From assembly GCA_017307285.1 (NCBI GenBank), contig JAFKFI010000077.1, positions 1 to 50,038 on the forward strand: 50,038 nt of DNA. The letters run 5' to 3'. The stretch is from Alphaproteobacteria bacterium (lineage in GTDB: Bacteria; Pseudomonadota; Alphaproteobacteria; Acetobacterales; Acetobacteraceae). Of this stretch, positions 34,145-43,059 are shown one piece after another. The notes under the pieces were generated by a model. The model did not search any database, had not been told where the DNA came from, and saw only the letters and a program-made list of their open reading frames with translations. Numbering within the stretch: position 1 is the first letter of the stretch; each line of letters begins with the position of its first letter. The translations under genes were made by a program, and so were the position numbers.

Positions 34145-35764
34145 ATGGGCGAGACGACGACAGCACAGAACGCGATCCTGGTCGGCCGGGGCGACCAGCC
34201 GGTGTGGCTGAACTTGTCGCGCGCCAACCGCCACGGGCTCATCGCCGGCGCCACGGGGACCGGCAAGACCGTCACTCTGCAGGTGCTCGCCGAGGGCTTC
34301 GCCGCCGCCGGCGTCCCGGTGTTCTGCGCCGACATCAAGGGCGACCTCTCGGGCATCTCGCAGCCCGGCAAGCCCAACCCCAAGCTGGAGCAGCGCGCCG
34401 CCGCGGTCGGGCTGGCGGATTTCGCCTATCGCCCCACGCCGGCGGTGTTCTGGGACGTGTTCGGCGAGCAGGGCCATCCGATCCGCGCGACGGTGGCCGA
34501 GATGGGGCCGGTGCTGCTCGGCCGGATGCTCGACCTCAACGAGGTGCAGGAGGGCGTGCTGAACGTCGCCTTCAAGCTGGCCGACGACGAGGGCCTGTTG
34601 CTGCTCGACTACAAGGATTTGCGGGCGCTGCTGGTCTATGTCGCCGAGCGCGCCGACGCGCTGGCCACGCAGTATGGCAACGTCAGCGAGGCGACCATCG
34701 GGACCATCCAGCGCAAGCTGCTGGCGCTGGAACAGGCCGGCGGCGAGCCGTTCTTCGGCGAGCCCGCGCTCGAGCTGGCTGATTTGCTGCTGGTCACGCC
34801 GGACGGGCGCGGGGCGGTGAACGTGCTCGCGGCCGACAAGCTGATCGCCAGCCCGCGCCTCTATGCCACGTTCCTGCTGTGGCTGCTCTCCGAGTTGTTC
34901 GAGGAGCTGCCGGAGGTGGGCGACCTCGACAAGCCGAAGCTCGTGTTCTTCTTCGACGAGGCGCATCTGCTGTTCAAGGACGCGCCGAAGCCGTTGGTCG
35001 AGAAGATCACCCAGGTCGTGCGGCTGATCCGCTCGAAAGGCGTCGGCGTCTATCTGGTGACGCAGAACCCGGTGGATGTGCCGCCGGACGTGCTCGGCCA
35101 GCTCGGAAATCGCGTGCAGCACGCGCTGCGGGCGTTCACGCCGGTCGAGCAGCGGGCGGTACGCGCTGCCGCCGAGACATTCCGCGCCAACCCGAAATTC
35201 AAGGTCGAGAGGGCGATCACCGAGCTCGCGGTGGGCGAGGCGCTGGTCTCCACGCTCGGCCCGGGCGGCGTGCCCGGCGTGGTGGAACGCGCCATGATCT
35301 GCCCGCCGCGCAGCCGGATCGGCGCGATCACGCCGGAGGAGCGGGCGAAGAACATCGCGGCGAGCCCGATCGGCGCGAAATACGATACGCCGGTCGATCG
35401 GGAATCGGCCTACGAACGCCTGCAAGGGCGTGCGACGACGGTGACGGCCGATCCGGTGCCGACCTCGCCCTGGAGAGAGGCGGCGGCGCCGGTGCGCGAG
35501 GACGACCCCTGGGGCACCGGTGCCCGCCCCAACCCGGCGGGGTCGGGTTACGTGCAGCCCTACTCGCCGCCCCGGCGTCGCCGCCAGCCCGCCGCGCCCT
35601 CGGCTGGCGGCCTGCTCGGCGAACTGCTCGGTGGTCACGGGGGGCGGCAGGGCGCGGGCGAGGCGATGGTGAAGTCGATCGCGCGCAGCTTCGGCAGCCA
35701 GGTCGGAGGGCAAGTCGGCCGGGCCATTCTGCGGGGGGTGCTCGGCTCCATCCTGAAGCGGTAG
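34145..35764 (+). CDS. HerA-like/DUF853 ATPase (helicase HerA-type)
   Basis: A 539-residue P-loop ATPase, DUF853/HerA-like family, annotated as a predicted helicase. Walker A is [20 protein letters not shown], Walker [21 protein letters not shown], and [20 protein letters not shown] and [20 protein letters not shown] are signature motifs. The C-terminal region is Pro/Arg/Gly-rich and ends [19 protein letters not shown]. Its role is unassigned; HerA relatives move DNA. ATG 34145 ([10 protein letters not shown]) is chosen over GTG 34070. It diverges from uvrB. Confidence 0.9.
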   Translation: MGETTTAQNAILVGRGDQPVWLNLSRANRHGLIAGATGTGKTVTLQVLAEGFAAAGVPVFCADIKGDLSGISQPGKPNPKLEQRAAAVGLADFAYRPTPAVFWDVFGEQGHPIRATVAEMGPVLLGRMLDLNEVQEGVLNVAFKLADDEGLLLLDYKDLRALLVYVAERADALATQYGNVSEATIGTIQRKLLALEQAGGEPFFGEPALELADLLLVTPDGRGAVNVLAADKLIASPRLYATFLLWLLSELFEELPEVGDLDKPKLVFFFDEAHLLFKDAPKPLVEKITQVVRLIRSKGVGVYLVTQNPVDVPPDVLGQLGNRVQHALRAFTPVEQRAVRAAAETFRANPKFKVERAITELAVGEALVSTLGPGGVPGVVERAMICPPRSRIGAITPEERAKNIAASPIGAKYDTPVDRESAYERLQGRATTVTADPVPTSPWREAAAPVREDDPWGTGARPNPAGSGYVQPYSPPRRRRQPAAPSAGGLLGELLGGHGGRQGAGEAMVKSIARSFGSQVGGQVGRAILRGVLGSILKR

Positions 35765-35814
35765 AGGCCCGACCGGCGCACGGCGCTTTCGCCGTCATGC
35801 AGTCCAAAATGGGT

Positions 35815-35843
35815 TTGACAAATGCGCTAACTGATGCTACATT
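35815..35843 (+). promoter_or_regulatory. Near-consensus sigma-70 promoter
   Basis: TTGACA (35815-35820), a 17-bp spacer and TACATT (35838-35843). The transcript would begin around 35850, close to an ATG at 35853, so the message would be nearly leaderless. It is the best housekeeping promoter in the window and drives the frame-broken gene. Confidence 0.7.
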
Positions 35844-35852
35844 CTCCTGGTC

Positions 35853-36665
35853 ATGAGCCCCACTCTGTCCTCCCCACCCCCCGCCGCCTGGTGCCGCGCT
35901 TTGGGGTGTTCATCAATGCGGTGAAGTGGGCGATGGGCCAGGGCAATCTGCTGCGCCAGGTGACGGTGGATGGCAACGCCTTGGCGGTGGCGCCGCTGTC
36001 CCTCCTGCTCGGGCACTATCTCTCGGCGACGCTGCGGCGGTTTACCGCGCTGCATGCCCGCTTCGCCGCCGGCACGCTGGCAACGGCGCCACGTCGGCGT
36101 CCCGCCGGGACATCCGCTAGCGAGGGCGCGCGCGCCGAGGGGGGCGGGCGCCGAGCAGGGGAAGGCAGAGCGCCGGGCTCCGGGTATCCCGCCGGGTGCG
36201 GTGCTGCTCAGGGAGTTCGGGGTGCGGTTCGCCAGCAACCTGTATACGCTGCTGGAGGATCCCGAGATGCGGGCCTTCCTCGCCGCAGCACCAGAGGCCG
36301 GGCGCATCCTGCGGCCGCTGTGGCGCAAGCTCACTCCCGAAGCGCTGCCCGAGATCCTGCGGCTGCCGCCGCGGCCGCGCCAGCCGCGTGCCCCGAGGCC
36401 GCCGCGTCCGGCCAAGCCGGCGCCGGGGAGCGGCCCGCCGGGGCTGCGCCGGGTGACATTGGCCGACGGCACCAAGTCGTGGGAGCCGATCCCCTGCTAT
36501 CCGTTCGGCGAGAAGCCGCCGCGGCTCCGCCGCTCCCGCGCCGATGCATGGCCGGAGCCGCTCCCGCCGCCGCGCTTCCGGCCGGCACCCAGGCCGCTGC
36601 GCCCGCCCAACCCCGAGCGCCGGCTGAGCGACTACAACTGGATCGGCCGGCTGTTCATGCGATAG
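35853..36665 (+). pseudogene. Frame-broken gene for an unrecognised Pro/Arg-rich protein
   Basis: The start MSPTLSSPPPAAWCRALG is in one frame, which stops 24 codons on. Sensible sequence then continues in another frame: VFINAVKWAMGQGNLLRQVT, LGHYLSATLRRFTALHARFA. From about 36130 the first frame resumes: VLLREFGVRFASNLYTLLED, RILRPLWRKLTPEALPEIL, a Pro/Arg-rich linker and SDYNWIGRLFMR. A GGGG run at 35903-35906 is a candidate site of the first shift. The strong promoter is upstream. It might instead be two short genes. No domain is recognised. Confidence 0.5.
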
Positions 36666-36760
36666 CGCAGAGTGCCTGCCTTGGCACGCCTAGACTATTG
36701 CTTAATAGCAGCAAATCGTGTAGTCATTTCAGTGGCTTGGCACGACTTTTCATCCCGTGC

Positions 36761-36852
36761 CGTCATGACCGGCGCAGGCCGGTCATCCACGACTTTCGTG
36801 CTGGCAAGCAAAGTCGTGGATGGTCGGCCTTCGCCGACCATGACGAGTACTT
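36761..36852. repeat. Dispersed hairpin repeat, copy 2
   Basis: CGTCATGACCGGCGCAGGCC and its imperfect complement around TTTCGTGCTGGCAAGCAAAG; near-identical to 12867-12959, in the same orientation. It occupies the 302-bp gap between the frame-broken gene and the LLM gene. The rest of that gap holds nothing I can name. Confidence 0.9.
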
Positions 36853-36967
36853 GGTCGAGCACGGGATTTTACTCCCAGTCAATCCGGACTCTACTTGGCG
36901 GCCGGACTCGCGATGACGAATGAGTGTTCCCGTTCTACGCTGTCGGGCCATAGGAAAGGGGAGAGAC

Positions 36968-37999
36968 ATGGCCCACGCGCTGCGCCTCGGCGTCGTCTAC
37001 GATTTTCGCAATCCGCCCGACAGCGGGATGAACAATCCAAGCCTCTACGCCGCCATTCTCGATCAGGTGGCCTGGCTCGATGGGCTCGGGCTCGATCTGG
37101 TGTGGTTCACCGAGCACCATTTCGTCGATGACGGCTATCTCCCTTCCTGGATTCCGGTCGCGGCGGCGATGGCGTCGCGCACCAAGCATGTGCGGTTCTC
37201 CTGCGACGTCTGCCTGCTGCCGTTCAATCACCCGATCCGACTCGCCGAGGATCTCGCGGTGCTCGACAATCTCAGCAACGGGCGGGTCGAGATCGGCGTC
37301 GGCATGGGCTACGCGCCGCACGAGTTCCGCGGCTTTGGCCTGCCGGTGTCGCGCCGCGTGTCGCTCACCGACGAGGCGCTGGAGGTGCTGCGCCGCGCCT
37401 TCACCGGCGAGACCTTCAGCTTCCAGGGCAAGCGCTACGACTTCCACGACGTGAAGATTACGCCCGGCTACGTCCAGCCCGGTGGTCCGCCGCTTTGGGT
37501 TGCCGCCATGTCGGAGCCCGGCGCCCGCCGCGCCGCGCGGTTCGGCGCCAATTTGCTGCCGCAGGGTCCGCGCGCCCGCGCGCTCGATCCGTGGCACGCC
37601 GAGATCGCGGCCAGCGGACGGAGTGCGGCGGATTTCCGCATCGGCATCATCCGCTCCTGCCTCGTCACCGATGATCCCGGGCGCGACTGGGCGGACGTGC
37701 GCGCCGCCGAGCGCCGGCGGATGGAGGTCTATAACCGCTTCCGCGAGGCGGCCGGCGGCCACGGTGGAGTCGCCGGCATCACCGAGGAGGAGCGCATCCC
37801 GCAGACCTGGGTGGTCGGTGACGTCAACCATTGCGTCGCCGAGCTGTCGGCGTTCATCCGCGAGTACGGCCTGACCGACCTCGTCACCTGGGGCGTGCCG
37901 CCGGGGATGCGCCCTGATCAGATGGCCCCCAGCCTGGAGCGCTTCGCCCGCGACGTCGCGCCGCGACTGCGGGCCGAGTTCGGCCAGCGCCCCGGCTAG
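36968..37999 (+). CDS. LLM-class flavin-dependent oxidoreductase
   Basis: A 343-residue bacterial luciferase-like TIM-barrel monooxygenase using FMN/F420. It has GLDLVWFTEHHFVDDGYLPS, LAEDLAVLDNLSNGRVEIGV, GMGYAPHEFRGFGLP, and PPLWVAAMSEPGARRAARFG. Such enzymes include alkanal monooxygenase and sulfonate-utilisation types, but no substrate is clear. ATG 36968 has AGGAAAGGGGAGA upstream. It ends overlapping tail-to-tail by 4 bp with the PPOX-family gene. Confidence 0.9.
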   Translation: MAHALRLGVVYDFRNPPDSGMNNPSLYAAILDQVAWLDGLGLDLVWFTEHHFVDDGYLPSWIPVAAAMASRTKHVRFSCDVCLLPFNHPIRLAEDLAVLDNLSNGRVEIGVGMGYAPHEFRGFGLPVSRRVSLTDEALEVLRRAFTGETFSFQGKRYDFHDVKITPGYVQPGGPPLWVAAMSEPGARRAARFGANLLPQGPRARALDPWHAEIAASGRSAADFRIGIIRSCLVTDDPGRDWADVRAAERRRMEVYNRFREAAGGHGGVAGITEEERIPQTWVVGDVNHCVAELSAFIREYGLTDLVTWGVPPGMRPDQMAPSLERFARDVAPRLRAEFGQRPG

Positions 38000-38607
38000 T
38001 ACAGCCGGGTGCGATAGCCTTCCTCGATCCGCGCGTCGGCCTCGGCCGCATCGCAGGCGCCGGTCTGGTCGGCGATGATGCGGCCGAGGGTGGGGAAGCT
38101 GCTGCGCGCGACGTGGCGATCGGGGTCCCATAGCTTCGCGCGCTTCAGCGCCTTGGCGCAGTGGAAGAACACCTCCTGCACCTCGATCAGCAGCCCCGCC
38201 TTCGGCACCTTGCCCTGGGCTTCCGCCTGGGCCAGCAGCGCGGGGTCCGTCACCACGCGGGCAGTGCCGTTCACACGCAAGGTTTCCTCGATGCCGGGAA
38301 CCAGGAAGATCAGGCCGACGCCGGCATTCGCGACCACGTTGCCGTAGCTGTCCACTCGGTTGTTGCCGGGCCGGTCGGGCAGCAGCAGCGTGGTGTCGTC
38401 CAGCACCTGCACGAAGCCTGGGGCGTCGCCGCGCGGGCTGGCGTCCGCTTGGCCGCGATCGTTTACCGTCGCCATCACGAGGAACGGTGAGAGTCCGACG
38501 AAGGCGCGGGCGTGGCGGTCGAGCTTTGGGATGACCTTGCGCTGGGCGAGCGAGCTGACCGCTCCGTAATAGGCCCGCAGCGTCTCGTGGTCGCTGATGC
38601 CGTCCAT
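37996..38607 (-). CDS. PPOX-class (pyridoxamine 5'-phosphate oxidase-like) flavoprotein
   Basis: A 203-residue split beta-barrel protein. FLVMATVNDRGQADASPRGD, FVQVLDDTTLLLPDRPGNNR, VDSYGNVVANAGVGLIFLVP, NGTARVV and CAKALKRAKLWDP match the MSMEG_1061-like subfamily that binds FMN. Probably a general oxidoreductase; the reaction is unknown. It shares 37996-37999 with the convergent LLM gene. ATG 38607 has GGAGGAGAAG upstream. Confidence 0.88.
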   Translation of the reverse strand: MDGISDHETLRAYYGAVSSLAQRKVIPKLDRHARAFVGLSPFLVMATVNDRGQADASPRGDAPGFVQVLDDTTLLLPDRPGNNRVDSYGNVVANAGVGLIFLVPGIEETLRVNGTARVVTDPALLAQAEAQGKVPKAGLLIEVQEVFFHCAKALKRAKLWDPDRHVARSSFPTLGRIIADQTGACDAAEADARIEEGYRTRLY

Positions 38608-38816
38608 GCCGCTTCTCCTCCTGTTGGCTCCCCTCTAGCTGCTCTCCCAAGCGTGACGCAACCGGATCGGAGAGACCGCGTTCTCGTTGGCATCTGCGGT
38701 GCCGTTCCCCCCACCTGCGCCGCGGACCGGGTGCCGGCGGCGCGGCCGCGAGGTCGCGCCGCTCCGGTACCCGGCTCTTGGATGGCAGGCGCCCGCTCGC
38801 CGATAAGGAGGAAGCG

Positions 38817-39203
38817 ATGGCCTCGATCAACGATCCCACCAATCCCTCCGGCAACCTGATCGCCGGTGACCAGGTCGCGGGCACCGCTGTCTACGACACG
38901 AAGGGCGAGCGGCTCGGTTCTGTCGACGACGTGATGATCGACAAGGTATCCGGCCGCATTGCCTACGCGATCCTCAGCTTCGGCGGATTCCTCGGGATAG
39001 GCGACAAGCACCATCCGCTGCCGTGGTCCACGTTACGCTATGACACCGGGCTTGGTGGCTATGTCGTCGATCTCGACCGCGCGATGCTGGAGGGCTCGCC
39101 GGCTTATGCCGACGACGAGGCGGTCGCCTGGGAAGACCCCGCCTGGGGCCGCCGTGTGCACGACTATTATCGGGCCGAGCCGTACTGGAACGCGGTTCCA
39201 TAG
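38817..39203 (+). CDS. PRC-barrel domain protein
   Basis: A 128-residue protein with a PRC-barrel. IAGDQVAGTAVYDTKGERLG, SVDDVMIDKVSGRIAYAILS, FGGFLGIGDKHHPLPWSTLR and YDTGLGGYVVDLDRAMLEGS give the beta-barrel. The C-terminal tail WEDPAWGRRVHDYYRAEPYW is aromatic and acidic. PRC-barrel proteins of this size occur in alphaproteobacteria as stress-linked proteins without known function. The ribosome-binding AAGGAGGAAG precedes the ATG. A terminator-like hairpin follows. Confidence 0.9.
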   Translation: MASINDPTNPSGNLIAGDQVAGTAVYDTKGERLGSVDDVMIDKVSGRIAYAILSFGGFLGIGDKHHPLPWSTLRYDTGLGGYVVDLDRAMLEGSPAYADDEAVAWEDPAWGRRVHDYYRAEPYWNAVP

Positions 39204-39229
39204 AAGCAGCAAGGTCGTTCGGGTTGACG

Positions 39230-39259
39230 ATGGGGCGGGTCCTGTGGGCCCGCCCCATT
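39230..39259 (+). terminator. GC-rich terminator-like hairpin after the PRC-barrel gene
   Basis: ATGGGGCGGG and CCCGCCCCAT pair around TCCTGTGGG, a strong stem 27 bp after the stop. No long T-tract follows, so it may act only as a weak or Rho-assisted terminator. Confidence 0.5.
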
Positions 39260-39333
39260 CCGTTCGGGGCGGTCTGGACGCCATGCCGGGCTGGCCGCAG
39301 GATCGGACTCGCAGGCCGAGGGGAGGACGCCCG

Positions 39334-40095
39334 ATGAGCACGCGCATCGGCATCGCCGGGATCACCGGCCGGATGGGACGGCTGCTGGCCGAGGAGGTGG
39401 CAGCGGCCGGCGCCACCCTGGCCGGCGGCATCGGCCGGACGGGCGCCGACCCGGCCTTGCTGCCCGACATCGCCGCCCTGGCTCGGGCTGCTGAGGTGGT
39501 GATCGACTTCACCCATGCATCGGCCGCGCAACCGCACGCCCGCGCGTTGGCCGAGGCGGGTACCGCCTGGGTGCTCGGGACCTCCGGATTATCGGCCGAG
39601 GACGAAGTGGCGGTGGAGGCGGCCGCCAGGCGCGTCCCGGTGGTGTATGCGCCGAATTTCTCGCCCGGCGTCAATCTCGTCCTCGCCCTCGCCGAGCGGA
39701 TGGGGGCTGCCCTGCCGGCCCAGGACTACGATGCCGAGATCGTCGAGATGCACCATCGCCAGAAGGTCGATGCCCCCTCGGGGACGGCGATCGGCATGGG
39801 CCGAGCGGTGGCGGCGGGGCGGGGTGTGTCCTTGCCCGACGTGATGCAGAGCGGCCGCGACGGCCACACCGGCCCGCGTGCGACGGGCGCCATCGGCTTC
39901 GCCGCCTTGCGGGGCGGCCAAGTGGTGGGCGAGCACACGCTGATCTTCGCCTCTGCCAGCGAGCATATCTCGCTGACGCATCGTGCCTTTGACCGGCGGG
40001 TGTTCGCGACCGGAGCCGTCCGTGCCGCCCTCTGGCTCAAGGACCGGCCGGCGGGGCTTTATGGGATGGCGGACGTGCTGGGGATGACACGGTAA
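39334..40095 (+). CDS. dapB: 4-hydroxy-tetrahydrodipicolinate reductase
   Basis: DapB reduces 4-hydroxy-tetrahydrodipicolinate with NAD(P)H in lysine/diaminopimelate synthesis. The 253 residues show RIGIAGITGRMGRLLAEEVA (nucleotide motif), VVIDFTHASAAQPHARA, EIVEMHHRQKVDAPSGTA (catalytic HH and Lys-Asp-Ala-Pro), and HTLIFASASEHISLTHRAFD. ATG 39334 has GGGGAGGAC upstream. It is followed convergently by the ParE-type toxin gene with a 4-bp gap. Confidence 0.96.
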   Translation: MSTRIGIAGITGRMGRLLAEEVAAAGATLAGGIGRTGADPALLPDIAALARAAEVVIDFTHASAAQPHARALAEAGTAWVLGTSGLSAEDEVAVEAAARRVPVVYAPNFSPGVNLVLALAERMGAALPAQDYDAEIVEMHHRQKVDAPSGTAIGMGRAVAAGRGVSLPDVMQSGRDGHTGPRATGAIGFAALRGGQVVGEHTLIFASASEHISLTHRAFDRRVFATGAVRAALWLKDRPAGLYGMADVLGMTR

Positions 40096-40099
40096 TCAG

Positions 40100-40381
40100 C
40101 TACTCCGGACCGCGTCTCGCTCGCGCTCCATGCCAGATGTTGAGCACTTCGACCGCTTCCGGCGTTACGCGATACACGATGATGTAGGGCCAGATGACCG
40201 TAAGCTCGCGAGTCCCTGGGACGAGACCGGGACGGCCTCGCTCGGGCAGGAACTCCAGCCGATCGCAAGCCGCGACGAGTTGAATTGCGACGCGCGACGC
40301 AGCGGCCGGATTCTCTCGCCCGATATAAGTCCGGATAGCTGAAAGGTCCGCGACCGCGGTCTTCGTCAGGAGGACGCGCAT
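40100..40381 (-). CDS. ParE/RelE-family toxin
   Basis: A 93-residue RelE/ParE superfamily protein. MRVLLTKTAVADLSAIRTYI and the middle RLEFLPERGRPGLVPGTREL, then IWPYIIVYRVTPEAVEVLNI and WHGARARR, match ParE-type toxins (small alpha/beta fold). ParE toxins poison DNA gyrase; the target here is inferred from similarity. The antitoxin gene precedes it and overlaps by 16 bp, as typical for TA operons. Confidence 0.88.
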   Translation of the reverse strand: MRVLLTKTAVADLSAIRTYIGRENPAAASRVAIQLVAACDRLEFLPERGRPGLVPGTRELTVIWPYIIVYRVTPEAVEVLNIWHGARARRGPE

Positions 40382-40554
40382 GTGGGCGGCGGTAGCTCAT
40401 CCTTGCTGCCCCACGAGAGCAGCCATCTGCGCACAGCCTCGTATGAAACCGTTCGGCCGGACGCCGCATCGGCCAAGCCGCTTTGGATCGCGGCGCGAAA
40501 CTCACGCTCATCGGCCATTTCGTCGAAGGCCGGATCGGGAAGGCGCTGTGCCAT
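40366..40554 (-). CDS. Antitoxin of the ParE-type module
   Basis: A 62-residue protein upstream of the toxin. EFRAAIQSGLADAASGRTVS and YEAVRRWLLSWGSKDELPPP resemble the toxin-binding C-terminus of ParD-like antitoxins, with a short N-terminal part. ATG 40554 (MAQRLPDPAF) gives 62 residues; an ATG at 40638 would add 28. No ribbon-helix-helix is obvious in the short form, so the DNA-binding part may be small or in the longer start. The gene order antitoxin-toxin with overlap is as expected. Confidence 0.72.
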   Translation of the reverse strand: MAQRLPDPAFDEMADEREFRAAIQSGLADAASGRTVSYEAVRRWLLSWGSKDELPPPTCASS

Positions 40555-40718
40555 ACGTCTGAAGGTGCGCCCGCCGATGGGTGGATGCAAGCGTTGAGAG
40601 GCGTTTGGTCGTATGCTGGCGCGCTGCTCATTAAGCATGGAGCGGAAGCCGCCCTTCGACGAACTTCGTGGGTCCAACTTGGGCACGGCTTGATTCCACA
40701 GTCGATTTCCTTCACACA

Positions 40719-40745
40719 CGCCCCGCCCGGCAGCCGGCCGGGGCG
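40719..40745 (+). promoter_or_regulatory. Hairpin upstream of metK
   Basis: CGCCCCGCCCGG and CCGGCCGGGGCG pair (11 of 12 positions, one C/C mismatch) around CAG, 51 bp before the metK ATG. A leader structure or attenuator is possible. No known SAM-riboswitch core was recognised next to it. Confidence 0.4.
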
Positions 40746-40795
40746 GCGGCCGGACGTGCCGGGCCATGCTCCGCGATCCCGAGGACCCAGACCCC

Positions 40796-41983
40796 ATGCG
40801 CGACACGGGCGAGTTTCTGTTCACCTCCGAATCCGTTTCCGAAGGCCACCCCGACAAGGTTGCCGACCGGGTCAGCGACACGGTGCTGGACGCCTTCCTG
40901 ACCGCCGACCCGTATAGCCGCGTCGCCTGCGAGACCCTCGTCACCACCAACCGCGTGGTGCTCGGCGGCGAGGTGCGCGGGCCGGAGACCGTGACGCCGG
41001 AGTTGCTGTCGCACCTGGTGCGCCTCGCCATCCACGACATTGGCTACGACCAGGCCGGCTTCTCCTGGCGCAACGCCGCGATCGAGTGCCACCTGCACGC
41101 GCAATCCGCCGACATCGCCCAGGGCGTCGATGCCGAGGGGAACAAGGACGAGGGCGCCGGCGACCAGGGCATCATGTTCGGCTACGCCTGTCGCGAGACC
41201 GAAACCCTGATGCCGGCGCCGATCTACTACGCGCACCTCATCCTGCGCCGCATGAGCGAGTTGCGCCGCAACGGCGACCAGGGCGCGGCGGGCCTGCTGC
41301 CCGATGCCAAGAGCCAGGTCACGCTGCGCTACGTCGACGGCAAGCCGGTCGGCGCAACCTCCGTGGTGGTCTCGACCCAGCACGAGGAACGTCTGGAGCA
41401 GGCCGAGATCAAGCGCCTGCTGTGGCCGATCGTCGAGAGCAGCCTGCCCAAGGGCTGGATGTGCGAGGAGCGCGAGTTCTACGTGAACCCCACCGGCAAG
41501 TTCGTGATCGGTGGACCGGACGGCGATTGCGGCCTGACCGGGCGCAAGATCATCGTCGACACCTATGGCGGCGCGGCCCCGCATGGCGGTGGCGCGTTCA
41601 GCGGCAAGGACCCGACGAAGGTGGACCGCTCGGCCGCCTATGCCTGCCGCTATCTCGCCAAGAACGTGGTGGCGGCCGGCTTGGCCGATAAGTGCACCCT
41701 ACAGATCAGCTACGCGATCGGCGTGTCGCACCCGTTGTCGGTCTATGTCGACCTGCACGGCACGGGGCGCGATGTAGACGAGGCGCGGCTCGAGCGTACC
41801 CTGCGCGACCTGATGGACCTCTCGCCGCGCGGCATTCGCGAGCATCTGCGCCTCAACCGCCCGATCTATGCGCCGACCTCCGCCTACGGACATTTCGGCC
41901 GCGAGCACGACGACGAGAAGGGCACGTTCAGCTGGGAAAAGACCGATCTGGTTCCCGGCTTGAAGGCCGCGTTCCACCGCTGA
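40796..41983 (+). CDS. metK: S-adenosylmethionine synthetase
   Basis: MetK makes S-adenosylmethionine from methionine and ATP. The 395 residues contain [40 protein letters not shown] (flexible loop), [39 protein letters not shown], and end [23 protein letters not shown] 40796 ([10 protein letters not shown]) is preferred over an upstream ATG at 40766. The trmB gene follows by 6 bp. The two TA modules on the minus strand flank the metK-trmB unit. Confidence 0.97.
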   Translation: MRDTGEFLFTSESVSEGHPDKVADRVSDTVLDAFLTADPYSRVACETLVTTNRVVLGGEVRGPETVTPELLSHLVRLAIHDIGYDQAGFSWRNAAIECHLHAQSADIAQGVDAEGNKDEGAGDQGIMFGYACRETETLMPAPIYYAHLILRRMSELRRNGDQGAAGLLPDAKSQVTLRYVDGKPVGATSVVVSTQHEERLEQAEIKRLLWPIVESSLPKGWMCEEREFYVNPTGKFVIGGPDGDCGLTGRKIIVDTYGGAAPHGGGAFSGKDPTKVDRSAAYACRYLAKNVVAAGLADKCTLQISYAIGVSHPLSVYVDLHGTGRDVDEARLERTLRDLMDLSPRGIREHLRLNRPIYAPTSAYGHFGREHDDEKGTFSWEKTDLVPGLKAAFHR

Positions 41984-41989
41984 ACGCGG

Positions 41990-42688
41990 TTGGGTGAGGG
42001 CCTGAAACCCCCGCCCGACCGGCTCTATGGCCGGGCGCGGGGCCATGCGCTGCGTCCGCGCCAACGGCTGCTGCTCGATGTAACCCTGCCCCGCTTGGCG
42101 CTGCGCCCCGAACAGGCCGCCGACCCCCGCGCCGCCTTCGCGGGACCGCTCGATGAGCTATGGCTGGAAGTCGGCTTCGGCGGGGGCGAGCACGCCCTCG
42201 CCCAGGTCGCCGCGCAACCGGGTGCCGGCCTGATCGCCTGCGAGGTGTTCGAGAACGGCGTGTGCTCGCTGCTATCGCGCGTCGTGCCCGAGGGTGGCGA
42301 GGCAACCGCGCCCGTTCCGCCGAATCTACGCCTGTGGACCGACGATGCCCGCGTCCTGCTGCGACAATTGCCTGGGGCCTGCCTCGACCGCCTGTTCCTG
42401 CTGTTCCCCGATCCCTGGCCCAAGGCGCGCCACGCCAAGCGCCGCTTCGTCCACCCGGCGCTGCTGCCCGAACTGGCCCGCGTGCTGAAGCCCGGCGCGG
42501 AGTGGCGCGTGGCCAGCGACGATCCGACCTACCAGGCCTGGGTCGCCGAGGTGATGGCCGCCCAGACGCTGTTCGATGCCCCACCCCCGGCCGACCGCCG
42601 CCCGGACGGATGGCCGCCGACCCGCTACGAAGCCAAGGCCCTGCGGGAGGGACGGCGGCCGCTCTACTGGCGCTTCGTCCGGCGCTAG
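41990..42688 (+). CDS. trmB: tRNA (guanine-N7-)-methyltransferase
   Basis: TrmB methylates guanosine-46 of tRNA at N7 using SAM, which MetK supplies. The 232 residues show WLEVGFGGGEHALAQVAAQP (motif I), RLFLLFPDPWPKARHAKRRF (the PDPWPK signature), RVLKPGAEWRVASDDPTYQA and RYEAKALREGRRPLYWRFVR. The start is TTG 41990, six bases after the metK stop, because no ATG/GTG fits; the ribosome-binding site is unclear. Probably cotranscribed with metK. Confidence 0.92.
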   Translation: MGEGLKPPPDRLYGRARGHALRPRQRLLLDVTLPRLALRPEQAADPRAAFAGPLDELWLEVGFGGGEHALAQVAAQPGAGLIACEVFENGVCSLLSRVVPEGGEATAPVPPNLRLWTDDARVLLRQLPGACLDRLFLLFPDPWPKARHAKRRFVHPALLPELARVLKPGAEWRVASDDPTYQAWVAEVMAAQTLFDAPPPADRRPDGWPPTRYEAKALREGRRPLYWRFVRR

Positions 42689-42690
42689 TC

Positions 42691-43059
42691 TCAATCCAGC
42701 CCGAGCAGCGCCGCGAGTTTGCCCCGCACGGTCGCGAGGACGGCGGCGGGAACCGCGGTCCCCGAATGCGCGATCGATCGGGCCAACGTGTCGATGCTGC
42801 GGACGTGGCTTGTCAGGATTTCGCCCGAGATAGGCAGGCCGTCCGGCAACACCACGCTGGTCCCGAACGGTCTCACGCGCGATGTAACCGGGCACACGAT
42901 CACGAACCGAGATGCCAGCCAGAGTGCGGCGGGCGAGACGACGAGGGCTGGACGACGCCCGCTTTGCTCCCTGCCGACCCGGGGGTCGAAATCCACCCAG
43001 ACGAGGTCGCCGGCCTCGGGTGGCTGGTCCGGGCTAATCGACCCGCTCGCGGCCGACAT
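42691..43059 (-). CDS. mazF: MazF/PemK-family toxin
   Basis: An endoribonuclease toxin of the MazF/PemK family that cleaves mRNA at short motifs. The 122 residues have GDLVWVDFDPRVGREQSGRR, PALVVSPAALW, VIVCPVTSRVRPFGTSVVLP and ILTSHVRSIDTLARSIAHSG, the SH3-like barrel signature. It overlaps the antitoxin gene by 26 bp and ends 2 bp after the trmB stop on the other strand (convergent). Confidence 0.92.
   Translation of the reverse strand: MSAASGSISPDQPPEAGDLVWVDFDPRVGREQSGRRPALVVSPAALWLASRFVIVCPVTSRVRPFGTSVVLPDGLPISGEILTSHVRSIDTLARSIAHSGTAVPAAVLATVRGKLAALLGLD

Noticed and set aside
34037-35713. Minus-strand open frame continuing upstream of uvrB, antisense to the HerA-like ATPase
   Set aside because: It is an uninterrupted frame only because of high GC; the residues are unlike UvrB and the plus-strand gene has strong motifs.
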